Shown: positions 1 to 12,500 of the stretch, in pieces | Numbering within the stretch: position 1 is the first letter of the stretch | Layout of the letters: each line of letters opens with the position of its first letter | Assembly (NCBI GenBank): GCA_030063045.1 | Contig: JAQSEB010000115.1 | Location: 124,001 to 188,000 of the forward strand | DNA from: Pratylenchus scribneri | Lineage: Eukaryota > Nematoda > Chromadorea > Rhabditida > Pratylenchidae | Reading direction: 5' to 3' | DNA length: 64,000 bases | The notes under the pieces: generated by a model | What the model was told of the DNA's origin: nothing | The model's database searches: none | The model's input: the letters and a program-made list of their open reading frames with translations, nothing else | Position numbers and translations under genes: made by a program

Positions 1-541
1 AATTTTTGGCCTATTTCCCGCTATCCTAATAAGAAGAATAGAAGAGCAAATTTGGCCCACATTTCCGCTTTCCATCTTTGCCCACAATTTTTGCATTGCA
101 TTACTGATAAGCAGCACCGAATCAATCGGTCGAATGAGTCCATTATTTTGCCCTCTAATTATTTATTTTCTGGCTATTTAATGTCTCCAATTTTTGGGTC
201 CATTTTTGAGTTTATTATCGCTAAATTGACACCATCTCTTCCTTTATATTTTTCCTTTCCTTTCAAACCATTTTAGGTATATTTTATTTTATAGTCATCG
301 ACCTCTCCCCTATTTTCCAATTTTTGCATCCTGCTAATGCCAAATTGTACAAAAAAGGTGATAAAAGTGAGAAATTCTCAAAAAAGTGTTATAAAAGTGA
401 GAAATTCTTACAAAATCAAACAAGAGCCACTCCCAGCTGCATAAATTCCCCTAGTTTGGACTTTGGAGCCATAAAATTGGATTAACCTTTATCATCTTTG
501 TTTATTGTTTATGGGTGTAACAGGATTTTCACTACCTTGTC

Positions 542-847
542 CATTCTTTTGGTCATATCTCTACAAGGAAGTAACCAATTTTGGAAGGGAATATGCTATT
601 TTAAAGCTTAAATGTCCTCTAAAAAGTGGCTTATCTAATTTTTGAAAATTTTAAATAATTTGTAAAATAAACCGGCTTTTCCTCCAAAAATTTGGGTTTA
701 TTACACTCTAAGTAGTGTAACTTTATTAAAAGAAAGATTTCATAAAATTAAAAATATGCAAGTTTTAGGGGACACTTTGGGCTATAAAATGGTATATCGC
801 CTTCCCAAATTAGCTAATGCTTTGCTGAGTTATTGGCCAAAAGAATG
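542..847. mobile_element. M1 family MITE, full-length copy upstream of the transporter gene
   Basis: A near-palindromic element of about 305 bp. The left end reads CATTCTTTTGGTCAT and the right end is its near reverse complement (GGCCAAAAGAATG). The arms carry the family signature ACAAGGAAGTAACCAATTTT on the left and its complement (AAATTAGCTAATGC region) on the right. No transposase is encoded, so it is non-autonomous. I could not define a target-site duplication. Confidence 0.75.
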
Positions 848-1344
848 TAGCACCCAAAAGGTAGAAATATGTTCACTACCGGTTTGCTGATGTTGATGTG
901 AGATGAGAGGAGTGGCGTCCAAAAAGCAGACTAAAATCACAATAAATTCCATTCTTAAAAAGGTAATAAAATTTTTTGATTGTTCGCCACACCTTTATTC
1001 ATCCGGAGGCCTTTAAAATTCATAAATTTGTCATTTTCGAAGCCATTCTCTCATTGTTCAAAATTTATTGCCATAAATTTTTGCAATAAATATTTCTGAT
1101 TCAATCCAAATATATTCGTCGCCTACTTGTTTTTCCATTTTTTTATTTTCTTGAACCGGTTTAAATCATCCAGCCCAAAATTGGCAAAAACAAAAAAAAT
1201 ATCCAAAGTTCATGATGAGTTTGGTACGGATGAAAATAAAATCTTTTTTGACCTTTGTTTGAAGTACTTTTTCATTTTCATTTTGGGCTAATCCAATAGG
1301 GAATGAAAGGAAAAATTGAAAATTTACGAAAATTAAAATAAATT

Positions 1345-1745
1345 TATAGTCAAACAGGCGGAATTATTTAAAACTTAGTCAAACAGGCGGAATTATTTAA
1401 AACTTAGTCAATCAGGCGGAATTATTTAAAACTTAGTCAAACAGGCGGAATTATTTAAAACTTAGTCAACCAGGCGGAATTATTTAAAACTTAGTCAACC
1501 AGGCGGAATTATTTAAAACTTAGTCAATCAGGCGGAATTATTTAAAACTTAGTCAAACAGGCGGAATTATTTAAAACTTAGTCAACCAGGCGGAATTATT
1601 TAAAACTTAGTCAAACAGGCGGAATTATTTAAAACTTAGTCAAACAGGCGGAATTATTTAAAACTTAGTCAACCAGGCGGAATTATTTAAAACTTAGTCA
1701 ACCAGGCGGAATTATTTAAAACTTAGTCAACCAGGCGGAATTATT
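1345..1745. repeat. 29-bp minisatellite (array MS1), about 14 copies
   Basis: Head-to-tail 29-bp units containing AATTATTTAAAACTTAGTC followed by AAACAGGCGG, with single-base variants (AAACAGG, AACCAGG, AATCAGG). The array ends abruptly in TTACTTTCCGGAAACC at about 1743-1758. The reverse complement of the same unit builds the arrays at 32.0-33.3 kb and 40.75-41.0 kb. Confidence 0.97.
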
Positions 1746-3576
1746 ACTTTCCGGAAACCAACCGGAAGAAATATACAAAAATGCTCTGGAGAACGTGATC
1801 TTTGTGATTGCTTATCCCCAAATCATTACTTTCTTTCAATTCATATTGCAATTCTTTCATTCATTATTTGCAACCATCTAAGTTTTGCACATGTCCGTAA
1901 GCCTTTTACACAATTCATTATGGCCTCACCAATTAACCTTTGTGGCTTTTGTTTTTAGCACCCCAAAAATGTGTGCCCTATTCAAAGGCTTCCATTTGTT
2001 CTTTGGACCAGTCCTTTTTTCTATTGATGGCCAAATTTTTTGTTGTGTTATTTGGCCCACAACTTCCTCCTTTCTTCCAGCCCCATTCAACATTTGAACG
2101 TCCCTTTTTTCCTATTCATTTGCCTCCCCTTTCATTGAGCCCTTTCCCTCCAATTTTTCCCTTTGCTGATTGCTGACGGAAATTGCTCGGGATTCGGGAA
2201 TGGCTAGCCTTTTGAATGAATATAGCTCAATTCCTCCCTCCCTCTATATTCGCCATTCATCAATTTCTTCCCGCGCATAGAGAAAAAATTGGATCCTTCC
2301 TTTTATTTGGCTTTCTTCGCCCTGCGCGACATTCATTTAAAGTTGAAAAAATTGGCTATCCCAGTGGAATATTCCCCTTCCGGGGATAGATAGCTTCTTC
2401 GCTAAAATATAGGCAAAGGAATTTGGCCCAGTTTTACTGCCGATGAGAAGGAATGGCTTCCGCAATGATAAATGAATTGAAGGCAAGGTCCCCTTTTTTC
2501 ACTTCCCCAAAAAAAAGAATTCTCGTCTTCGACTGAAAAAGGGGTGCGGTGACATTCAAAATGATTCTATATTTTATTATTTTTTATTACCATCTAATTC
2601 CAAAATTATTTTTGTCTGCTTATATTTGGAATTGGAACCATAAAAAATGGCTTTTCAGTCCGCCAAACATTTTATTTAGCATTTTTCAAAAGGGAATTTA
2701 TATAATAAATTTGTCATTTTTGATGCAATTATTTTTGCTGCGCGCCTCAATAAAATCCATAATCCCCTTTCGATATTGGCCCACTTTCACCAAAATCCCT
2801 CCTCCCTCATTTTTCACGAGCCCATAAAACTTTTCCCCCTCTTGGGATTTGGGCCAATTTCCTCTTTTTCTCTCACTAAAATTGGCATCAATTCTGAAAC
2901 AATTTTTACTTTTTAATTTTATTTTTTTTTTAGATTTTTAGCTCATTTTCCTCCCATTTTTGCCCATTAATTAAATTTTTTTACAATTTTTTCATTCATT
3001 TCGCAGCTGATTTTTGGTGATTCATTTTGCCGTTGGACAAATCATTTTTTATTCCATTTCTCCTTCCAATTTCACATTATTCCCTTTGCTGTTGTTGGAC
3101 TTCTGAATGTCCAGCATCAAACGAGACACACAAATTGCAGGTGGGATATATTTTTAGCCATTCAAAAGGTTCATTCAATCGAATATTTCATTCAAGCCTG
3201 AATCGATTCCATTCCAAATTTACATAATTTTTAATTTTCCAATTCCAATAAAAAGCAGAAATCCGTTAAAATTATCATTAAATAAATATTTGTGAATTTA
3301 TTAGGCCCATTTTTCCTCCTCCTATTGGACTATCCTCTCGGGGGATGGAAACTTGAATGACTCTGGGCTAATACTTTGGGGCCAATTTTGCAAACACTTG
3401 AATTTAGACTGAATTTTCCAAATATTTTGCTTAAAATGCAAATAAATTTAATTCAAAATTTACCAAAAATATCTCTAAAAATATTCCCTCTCCTTCTCCT
3501 CTTCAAAATCACATTTCAAAAATTCCCCTCTTTTGAAGATGGTTCTCATTGTGCAAATGGTGGATTGGATGCAGCC

Positions 3577-6500
3577 ATGCCTCCGAAATTTCGTCGGGAA
3601 AAGCCGAAAATGGCTGTCACCTGGTCGGAAATGGCCGCTGCATGGCCCTATAGCACATTCCTCATTGTGCTCAATGAATTCTGCCAAAAATTCGCCGCCC
3701 TTTCGAGTCAGTATTTAAAGGAGAAACAAAGAAAAGTTATTTCAGTATCTGGGTCGGTATTTTGGACATAACTCAATAAGGAAGCAACCAATTTAGGAAG
3801 GCTATATGCCATTTTAAAGCCCTAAATGTCTTCTAAAAAGTAGCTTTTCTAATATTTTGAAAAGTTAAAATATATAATAAGCAGCTTTTCCTCCAAAAAT
3901 CGGGTTTATTACATTCGAAGACATGTAACTTTTATAACCGTGGATTTTATAAAATTAAAATATGCCACCTAGAAGAGGACACTTTGAGCTTTCAAATGGT
4001 ATATCGCCTTCTCAAATTGGCTAATGCCTCATTGAGTAATGGGCCATAAAATTATGGCCAAAATGGGTAATTGCCAGTTTTCCCCGGGCAGATTTTTTTG
4101 GGTCAAATGAGAAAGATAAAGGTATTCTCAATTGGTCATCCGGTAGAGAGTTACGGTCATTTAGGGATAGCTTATCATCTCACGTATCCGTACTAATCCT
4201 AATCACCCATAAAGAGGATCCTTCATTTCTAAAATATCTGCCCTGCGGATAACCGATAATTGGGACACCCAACTGGGCGAAGTCGCTTGTAGCTAATTAA
4301 GGGCTAAACCGATGTTAATGATTTTGGCATCAAATTAAAGAGAGCACTTCTGGCTATCGATTGATATAAATTTAATTGGATTGGTTATGATTTGGCCGAA
4401 TTGTGTTCAAAAAACCGTGAAAAATTTGAAAATTTATAAAATAATCTTATTTAAAGGTTTTTAAGAATAACTCAGCTAATTCTGAACCAAATCAAATAAA
4501 TTTTATATCAATCGATAGCCAGAAGTGCGCTCTTTAATTTGATAGCAAAATCATCCATATCGGTTTGGCACTTAAGGAGTTAAATTACAAGCGCCGTCGC
4601 CCACAGTTGTGGCGTACCGCCGACAAGTATCATGAAATGTTCCCTGGGAGAAAAGGAAAAATATTTTTTATAAATTTTAATTTATTAAAATTTATAAAAA
4701 ATTAGCCTCGCAATAAATACAATTTGATTGTTTTTCCAGCAATTTTGCCCCTCTATTTGTTGAATGTGCTCAAATTCAATGCCAATCAGACGACTATTTT
4801 TATGCAAATTTACCAAATTCTTGGTGGCATTTTCCCCCTTTTTGGGTCGGCATTGGCCGATGGCTACATTGGCAAATTTTGGACAATCCTCTATGGCACC
4901 CTGCTCTATGGTGTTGGAAAAGTGTTGATGTCAAGTGAGGCCAAAAAAGGGGAAAATTTTGTGGGGAAAATTTTGGATTTTTTGAGGCGCTGCCTTCATG
5001 CGAAGTGGATCAGCATTCCATCCTTGGGCAGGTTTTAATTTGAATATCCGGATAGAAATTTTTATGCCTTTGTATTAAGCTCTTTCTATAGAACATTTTA
5101 ATATAAAAAAGGTTGATTAGACTAGATCTAGAATTAGCCATAAATTTATGGCCAAGAAACTAAGAAGGCCCGATTTTGGTTTATTTTGTCGGATTTTTTG
5201 GTCATAACTTTTTGGAATTCCAATCAAATCAATAAATTCTTTTTGTAAATAATTCTTCCCCATCAGAGCTACAAAATGATATCAAATTTCCTAAATTTAA
5301 AGCTAATATTCAACTTGAAAAATAAATTTAATGCGATCAAACATATTCCGTTTAACTTGACATATTTTGTTGCTTTTTGGGTCATAACTTTTTTCACTTC
5401 CAATCAAATCAACCATTCTTTCTCTTAAAAATTCAGCTAAGTTGGAGCTATAAAAAGATACCAAAGTTGCCATATATAAAATTATTTTCTACTGAATTAA
5501 ATTTTGAACGCAATTAGTGCACATCTCTTAATATATTCCATTTCCCGACTATTTTAGTCATAACTTTCTCTAATTTCAATGAAACACCCGAATTCTTTCT
5601 CTGATTAAATCTTCCGAATTAAAGCTTCAAAATTTTATCAAATTTGCCAAAATTAAAGCCAAATTTTCACTTAAAAATTGATTTTGAACAAAATGAGTAC
5701 CAAAAAAAGATTAAAATATTCCATTTATCTGCATTCTTTGTTCATAACTTTCTTTCAATTCTAATTAAATTAATTAATTCTTTCTTTCTTTTCTTAATTC
5801 TTCTTAATCATAGCTACAAAATGATATAAAATTTCCCAAAATTAAAGCTAAATTTCATTTAAAAAATTGAATTTGTTTAAACATAATGGATGTCATCAAA
5901 CAAATTAACTTTTAAAATATTCCAAAATTTGTTTTTTTCAAGTTTAAATTAAATCAAAAATTTTCCATTTTCCCAACATTTCCCTGTATTTTCCCCAATA
6001 TTCCTTTACAGCTCGATTTTGTCGGCATTTTGGTGATCATTGTTGGCATGGGTGGGATTGTGCCATGTGTTGCCTCATTCGGGGGTGACCAATTCGAATC
6101 GCATCAGGAACGAATGATTTCCGTCTTTTTCTCCATCTTTTATGCCTCAATCAATGCGGGTGCCCTCATTTCGACCATAATGATGCCATTGCTCCGGTCC
6201 CAACCATGTTTGGACCAAGACTCTTGCTATCCTCTTTCATTTGGTGTTTCCGCAATTTTCATGGTAGGCCATCAATAAAAAGGCCTTTTTTCGAGGGAAT
6301 ATGGGGATAAATTAAATGGTACCGGAAGGATTTTGAAGCCAACTGCTCTTTAAATTGGAATCAAAATTTTAGAAAATTGCATTAAATTCTTTTAATAAAA
6401 AATGCCAAAAATAATGGAATACATTACTAAATAAACAGCCATTTTGGAACCTGCGTTATGTTTTTGGCCAATAGCTCAACAAGGAAGCAACCAATTTTGG

Positions 6501-9500
6501 AAGGCGATATGTCATTTGAAAGATCTAAATGTCCTCTAAAAAGTGGCTTTAATAGTTTTAGAAAAAATTAAAATTTTTGTAAAATAAGCGGGTTTTCCTC
6601 TGAAAATTCAGATTTATTACACTCAAAAACAAGTAATATTTTTTAAACGAAAATTTTATAAAATTTAAATAGGCCACTTTTTGCATGGCACTTTGGGCTT
6701 TCCAAAGGTATATCGCTTCTCGATTAGGCTATTGCCTCTATGATTTATTGGCCAAAAACCTTGAAAAAACTCATTAAAAAGTCCCTCACCCAAAATCAAT
6801 TTCCCACAATTTTCTCCAATTTTTCAGATCATTTCGGCCGTCGTTTTTGTTGTTGGCAGCAGATGGTCAGTCATCATTATCTCCCTTTATGGGTTTAAAT
6901 AAATCCCCTTCATTGAAGGTACAAAAAGGCACCGCCAATTGGAAATGTTTTTGCGGACGTCTATCGGACTTGCCAAATTGCCCGAATCAACAAACGATAT
7001 TCCCAAGTGGAAAGGTCGCATTGGCTTTACTATTTCCTGGACACACACGATTGCCAACTGAATCAGAAATGCCAAAGATTGAAACGGCGAAAAAAGGATT
7101 TGAATGCATGCGAACGGGTAATTAATAATTTATAAAGAATATATAGTTCTTCTGGGATAATTCTTTTGGTCATAACTCAACAAGGAAGCACCCAATTTGG
7201 GAAGGCAATATGCCTTTTGAAAGCCCTAAATGTCCTCTAAAAAGTTGCTTTGCTAATTTTTTGGGAAATTGATAATAATTGGTAAAATAAGCGGCTTTTC
7301 CTTAAAAAATGCCAGTTTATTACATTCAAACATATGTAATATTTTATAAGGGAGGATTTTCTAAAATTTAAATAAATCTAAATTATAGGGCAAAGTCAGA
7401 CCTTTAAAATGGTATATCGCATTCCTATTTTGGTTAATGCCCCGCAGAGCTATAAATCAAAAACCAATGTAGGTAATGAAATGAATAGGCGGTTTCAGCA
7501 GTTGTCTCTTTTCCATTAAAATATTTACCCGAGGGAAAATTCATGGTTGTCTTTCCATCTATTTTCAACAGGCATACCGTATTTCTCTCTTCCTCGTAAT
7601 AGCCATAATGAAGGTCAATTTTTGCTTCGTTCATTTTCAACGAAAAATGAAAACAATTTTTAATAAGTGGATTTTATCCAAAAATTCGGATTTTGCACTC
7701 AAAGACCTGTAACTTATCTATTAATTTCATAAAATTTAAATAAATTAAATTGTAGAGCAAAGTCAGACCTTTAAAATGATATATCGCATTCCCAGTTTGG
7801 TTATTGCCTCACTGAGATATGGGTCAAAAACCCAATGAAGGTACATGTAATCGGCAAGCACGATTTGTATTTTGTATTCCCTTGATTTAAAAGAAAAGAA
7901 GAAGAAAAGAAAAATTTATGCATCCTCCAATTTCCAAGCATGGTATTTTCTTCTTCTTTCTCATATAGCCTGATGCCTGAGGGAAAATCAATTTCTGTTC
8001 CTTCCATTTCCATCAAGTGTCACATGAATACCGTACCGCCAATATAAAACATGCATCTGTTTTTGACCCATAACTCAGCGAGGCATTAACCAATTTTGGA
8101 AGGCGATATATCATTGTAAAGCCAAAAGTGTCTCCTACAATCTGGCTTATTTAAATTTTTTATAAAATCTACTTTTAAAAAGTTATTTGTCTTTGAATGA
8201 AATAAACCTGAATTTTTTGTAGGGAAAGGAGCTTCTTTTTAAATTTTTTTTATATTTCAAAAAATTAGTAAAGCCACTTTTTAGAAGACATTTACGGCTT
8301 TAAAATGGTATATCGCCTTCCTGAATTGGTTGTTTCCTTGTTGAGTTATGGGCCAAAAATTGGCTTGGCCAATATATTCTGCTGCCCCCAAACACATTTC
8401 CGTATCATTTTCAGGCCAAATTCCTTGAAGACATTCGTTCACTGTTCCGTATCCTTGTCATGTATTTGCCGTTGCCAATGTTTTGGGCTCTCTACGATCA
8501 GCAATATTCGGTTTGGCTCATTCAGGCCATCCAAATGGATTGTCGCCTTTGGGGCAATGTGGTCAGTGACATTTTTGATATATTTTTTCCATAATTTCCA
8601 TTTTTTAGCTTCTTCTGCCCGACATGATGCAATTTGTCAATCCTGTAAGTTTTGGCAACTTTTTTGATTTATTATTTATCTTATTGGAAGTAGGATTAAA
8701 GTTTAGGCCATAGATTTTAAATTTTTAATAAGAAATCTTTTTTGGCTTTATCTCAATGAAGCAATAATCAATTTGGGTCTAAAAATGGCCTATTTTTATA
8801 AAATCAGCCATTTTAAAATAGTTATTTATCTTTAGGTGAGATAAGCATGTATTTGCAGGGAAAAAGCAGTTATATTGCTTCTTTAATCCAAAATAGTAAA
8901 GCCAGTTTTTTAGAGGAAATTTAGGGTTTTCGAATGGCATATTTTCTTCCTGAATTTATTGTTCCTTCTTGAGTTATATCCAAATGAACAGTTTGGGTAT
9001 TGAATGGCTCTGTTTCGCTAAAAAAATTTCTCCCTATTTTAATTAATCCAATTTATTCCCTTCATTGCAGGTTCTAATCCTTGTCTTCATTTTCCTCTTC
9101 GAATCCATCATTTATCCGATTGCCTCAAAATTGGTCAAATTGACTCCGTTGAGGAAAATGGTCGCCGGTGGTGTGCTTGCCTCCCTCGCCTTCTTTGTTT
9201 CGGCCCAAGTACAGACCAAAGTCAATGTAAGTTTCACTTTTAATGGACATTTAAAAAAATTTATTTGAATATTTAATAACGAATCCATCAAATTTTAATA
9301 CGATGAAAATTATGACTTTTATTTATTTAGACATAATATAAACTATAAATTACTTTTTGGATATTAATTTGTAGTCAAATTAATTTTTCTCGTTTCTTCT
9401 TTATCTTAAAAATATTCCTTAAAATTTTCAAAATCCCATTATCTTTTTCTCCTCCTCGGACTTCCCTAATTTACCCCCAATTTTTATTACAGCCAACTCT

Positions 9501-12500
9501 TCCCGAAATGCCAAAGACAGGCCATGCCTTCGTCTCATTCATGAACACATTCGACCATTGCTCAATAACAGTCAGCTATGACGGTGATCTAACGCATGAG
9601 TAAGTAATTGATAATTTTGGTTGCTTAAGGAGATTCCCAAAACAGGGGCTTTTTATATTAAAAAACAATTTCGCCTGTTTTGTGTTTTCGCTAAGAATAA
9701 TTCCACCTGTTTGTGTTTCGCTTAGAATAATTCCGCCTGTTTTGTGTTTTCGCTTAGAATAATTCCGCCTGTTTTGTGTTTTCGCTTAGAATAATTCCAT
9801 CTGTTTTGTGTTTTCGCTAAGAATAATTCCACCTGTTTGTGTTTCGCTTAGAATAATTCCGCCTGTTTTGTGTTTTCGCTTAGAATAATTCCGCCTGTTT
9901 TGTGTTTTCGCTTAGAATAATTCCGCCTGTTTTGTGTTTTCGCTTAGAATAATTCCGCCTGTTTTGTGTTTTCGCTTAGAATAATTCCGCCTGTTTTGTG
10001 TTTTCGCTTAGAATAATTCCGCCTGTTTTGTGTTTTCGCTTAGAATAATTCCGCCTGTTTTGTGTTTTCGCTTAGAATAATTCCGCCTATTTTGTGTTTT
10101 CGCTTAGAATAATTCCGCCTGTTTTGTGTTTTCGCTTAGAATAATTCCGCCTGTTTTGTGTTTTCGCTTAGAATAATTCCGCCTGTTTTGTGTTTTCGCT
10201 TAGAATAATTCCGCCTGTTTTGTGTTTTCGCTTAGAATAATTCCGCCTGTTTTTTAATTATAATTGTAAATTCTGCCTGGTTTGTTAAAAAAATCCTTTA
10301 ATAAAGTACTGGATCGAGCAAAATATCTTAAAAAATGCCAAATGAAAAATGATTTGCAGAAAAATCCCTGTCCCTGCCAACTATTCCCTCATGAACAACA
10401 AATTGCTCAATAAAACTGAACTATTCCACATTCCATTGGGCCCAAAACAGAGTTGGTCCATCGAATATGACAAAATGCATGAGGAGTGCAAAGACCAAAA
10501 TTTGCCCATCGCCGTCAACTTCCCATTCCCGGAGGAAGGCATCTATTTTGTGTCCGTTGGTCGCACCGGCGCATTCATGGCCAAAACGAATCCGACCAAA
10601 CCAACTGGGGGCACCGGGGAATTCAGTATGAGCCTGAATGTAGCATTCGATGATGGAACAAATTATACGGGCAATTTTGCACTTTGCCGGGTAATGTCGG
10701 TCAAACGGGATAATACGACGGCAGAACCGGATCATCCATGCGATCCGCAACAGCCAGAGGTGTGAACAATTAGGGGAATTTTGGATAATTTTTGTGGGTT
10801 GAATTTAGCAAGAAAACAATATAAAAATATTGGGGATACGATAATTTAGAAAAGGATAGAAAAAAGAATATTATGGGGTTTAAAAATTGGGTGGATGTCT
10901 TTGTCGAACCAGGCTCATCAGCAGTGTGAGCCTTTGCGATGGTGATGCCTAAACCAATAGGCCACATCCACCACAGGGAATGCAGTTATTTGTGCCTTTT
11001 CCTTTTTTCCCTTTGTCTATTTTTGGTACTTTCTTCTGCTGGGCTTTCTTTAACCATAACAAAGATTATCCCTCATCAGTCAAGAATAAATGGCCACATT
11101 TTAACAAGGGGCATAAGCCCTAACAAAATAAACATTTTCGATTCCACTTTATAAAGGGTTCATTAATATTTTTTGTTGAATAAATTGTGGAAAGCATTGA
11201 TCTTACCTAATGTAAAACTTTTGCTTTTCATTTCAGAATTTCTACTTCTGGGAAACCAATTATGATGAAGGCGAATCCACCGATTTTAATACCACCGTCC
11301 AAATGCAATATGGTGATGAAAATGATGAAAAGGGAATTGCCTCGTTATACAAATATAAGCCAGTTCGGCCAGGAATGTGGGTTTTTTCTTGGTATATAAA
11401 TTTAATTTCGATTATTTTTTGGATGAATGGAGAGACAATTTAATTACAAAAAAAGCAAATAAAACTGGCTTAAGAAACGGCATTAAAATGAAGTCAATGA
11501 AATATTGGATATTTTTTAAATAAATTAAAATTCAATTGGCTTTTTTTAATTCAATTAATCATTCACAAAATATATCCAAAAATAATTTACTGTGAATGAA
11601 AATTTATTCATATTATTATCAGATGGAGTCTCTACTACATGCAAAATACGCCGAAAAGCATTGGCCAACGAACGATGAGCAAATGGGAAGTGAAAGTTTC
11701 TCATACAAACATAACATTCGAGGTGGAGGACCAAGGAGGCGTTTATGCCTACGTTTTGACGGGCACAAAGGATAAGGTGAAAATGGAGGGGGCAATAATA
11801 ATAGATTGAGTAACTAGGCCATTCTTTTGGACATAATTCAACAAGGAAGCAACCAATTTGGGAAGGGATTTGCCATTTGAAAGCTCTAAATGTCCTAAGA
11901 GTGGCTTAACTAATTTTTTGAAAATTTAAAAATTTGTAAAATAGGCAACTTTTCCTAAAAAAAATTCAGGTTTATTACACTCAAGGACATATAATTTTTT
12001 AAAACGGAATTTTATAAAAGGCCAAATTGTAGAAGACAGTTTCAGCTTCCCAATGGTATGTTGCCTTCCCGAATTAGTTATTTTGTTATATTATGGATCA
12101 AAATTTACTTAATTATACTCATATGTTATATGCCCTCCTATCTTTTAGCCAAAGAAAAATGTCTTCCAAGTGGTCCCCTCCAATACGGTCAGTATCCTAT
12201 GGCAAATCCCACAAATTGCCATCATCACTGCGGCTGAAATTCTCTTCTCCATCACGGGTTATGAATTTGCCTATTCCCAGGTAAATAAAAACATACGGGT
12301 TTAATTTATAATTCGCCTGTTCAAATTTGAAGTCCGGCGCATCAATGAAGTCAATTATGCAGGCCCTCTGGTTCCTGACGGTTGCCATCGGCGATTTGAT
12401 CATCATCGTGGTCACACTGCTCGATTTCCCCGATATGGCGCTGCAATTCAACATTTATGCTGGTCAGTCACGGAGATTTCATTGTGTTTTCTAATGGGGA

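Larger units (their letters stand above)
1..3576. other. Non-coding upstream region of the peptide transporter gene
   Basis: I see no convincing coding exon here; the open frames are AT-rich, short and unlike any family I know. The stretch holds one M1 MITE and a 29-bp minisatellite (listed separately), plus a short local duplication around 350-410 of a segment containing ATAAAAGTGAGAAATTCT. The promoter and 5' UTR of the transporter are probably in the right-hand part, but no TATA box or trans-splice acceptor stands out. Confidence 0.5.

Noticed and set aside
1345..1745. CRISPR-like array
   Set aside because: Units are directly contiguous without unique spacers and the genome is eukaryotic, so this is a minisatellite.
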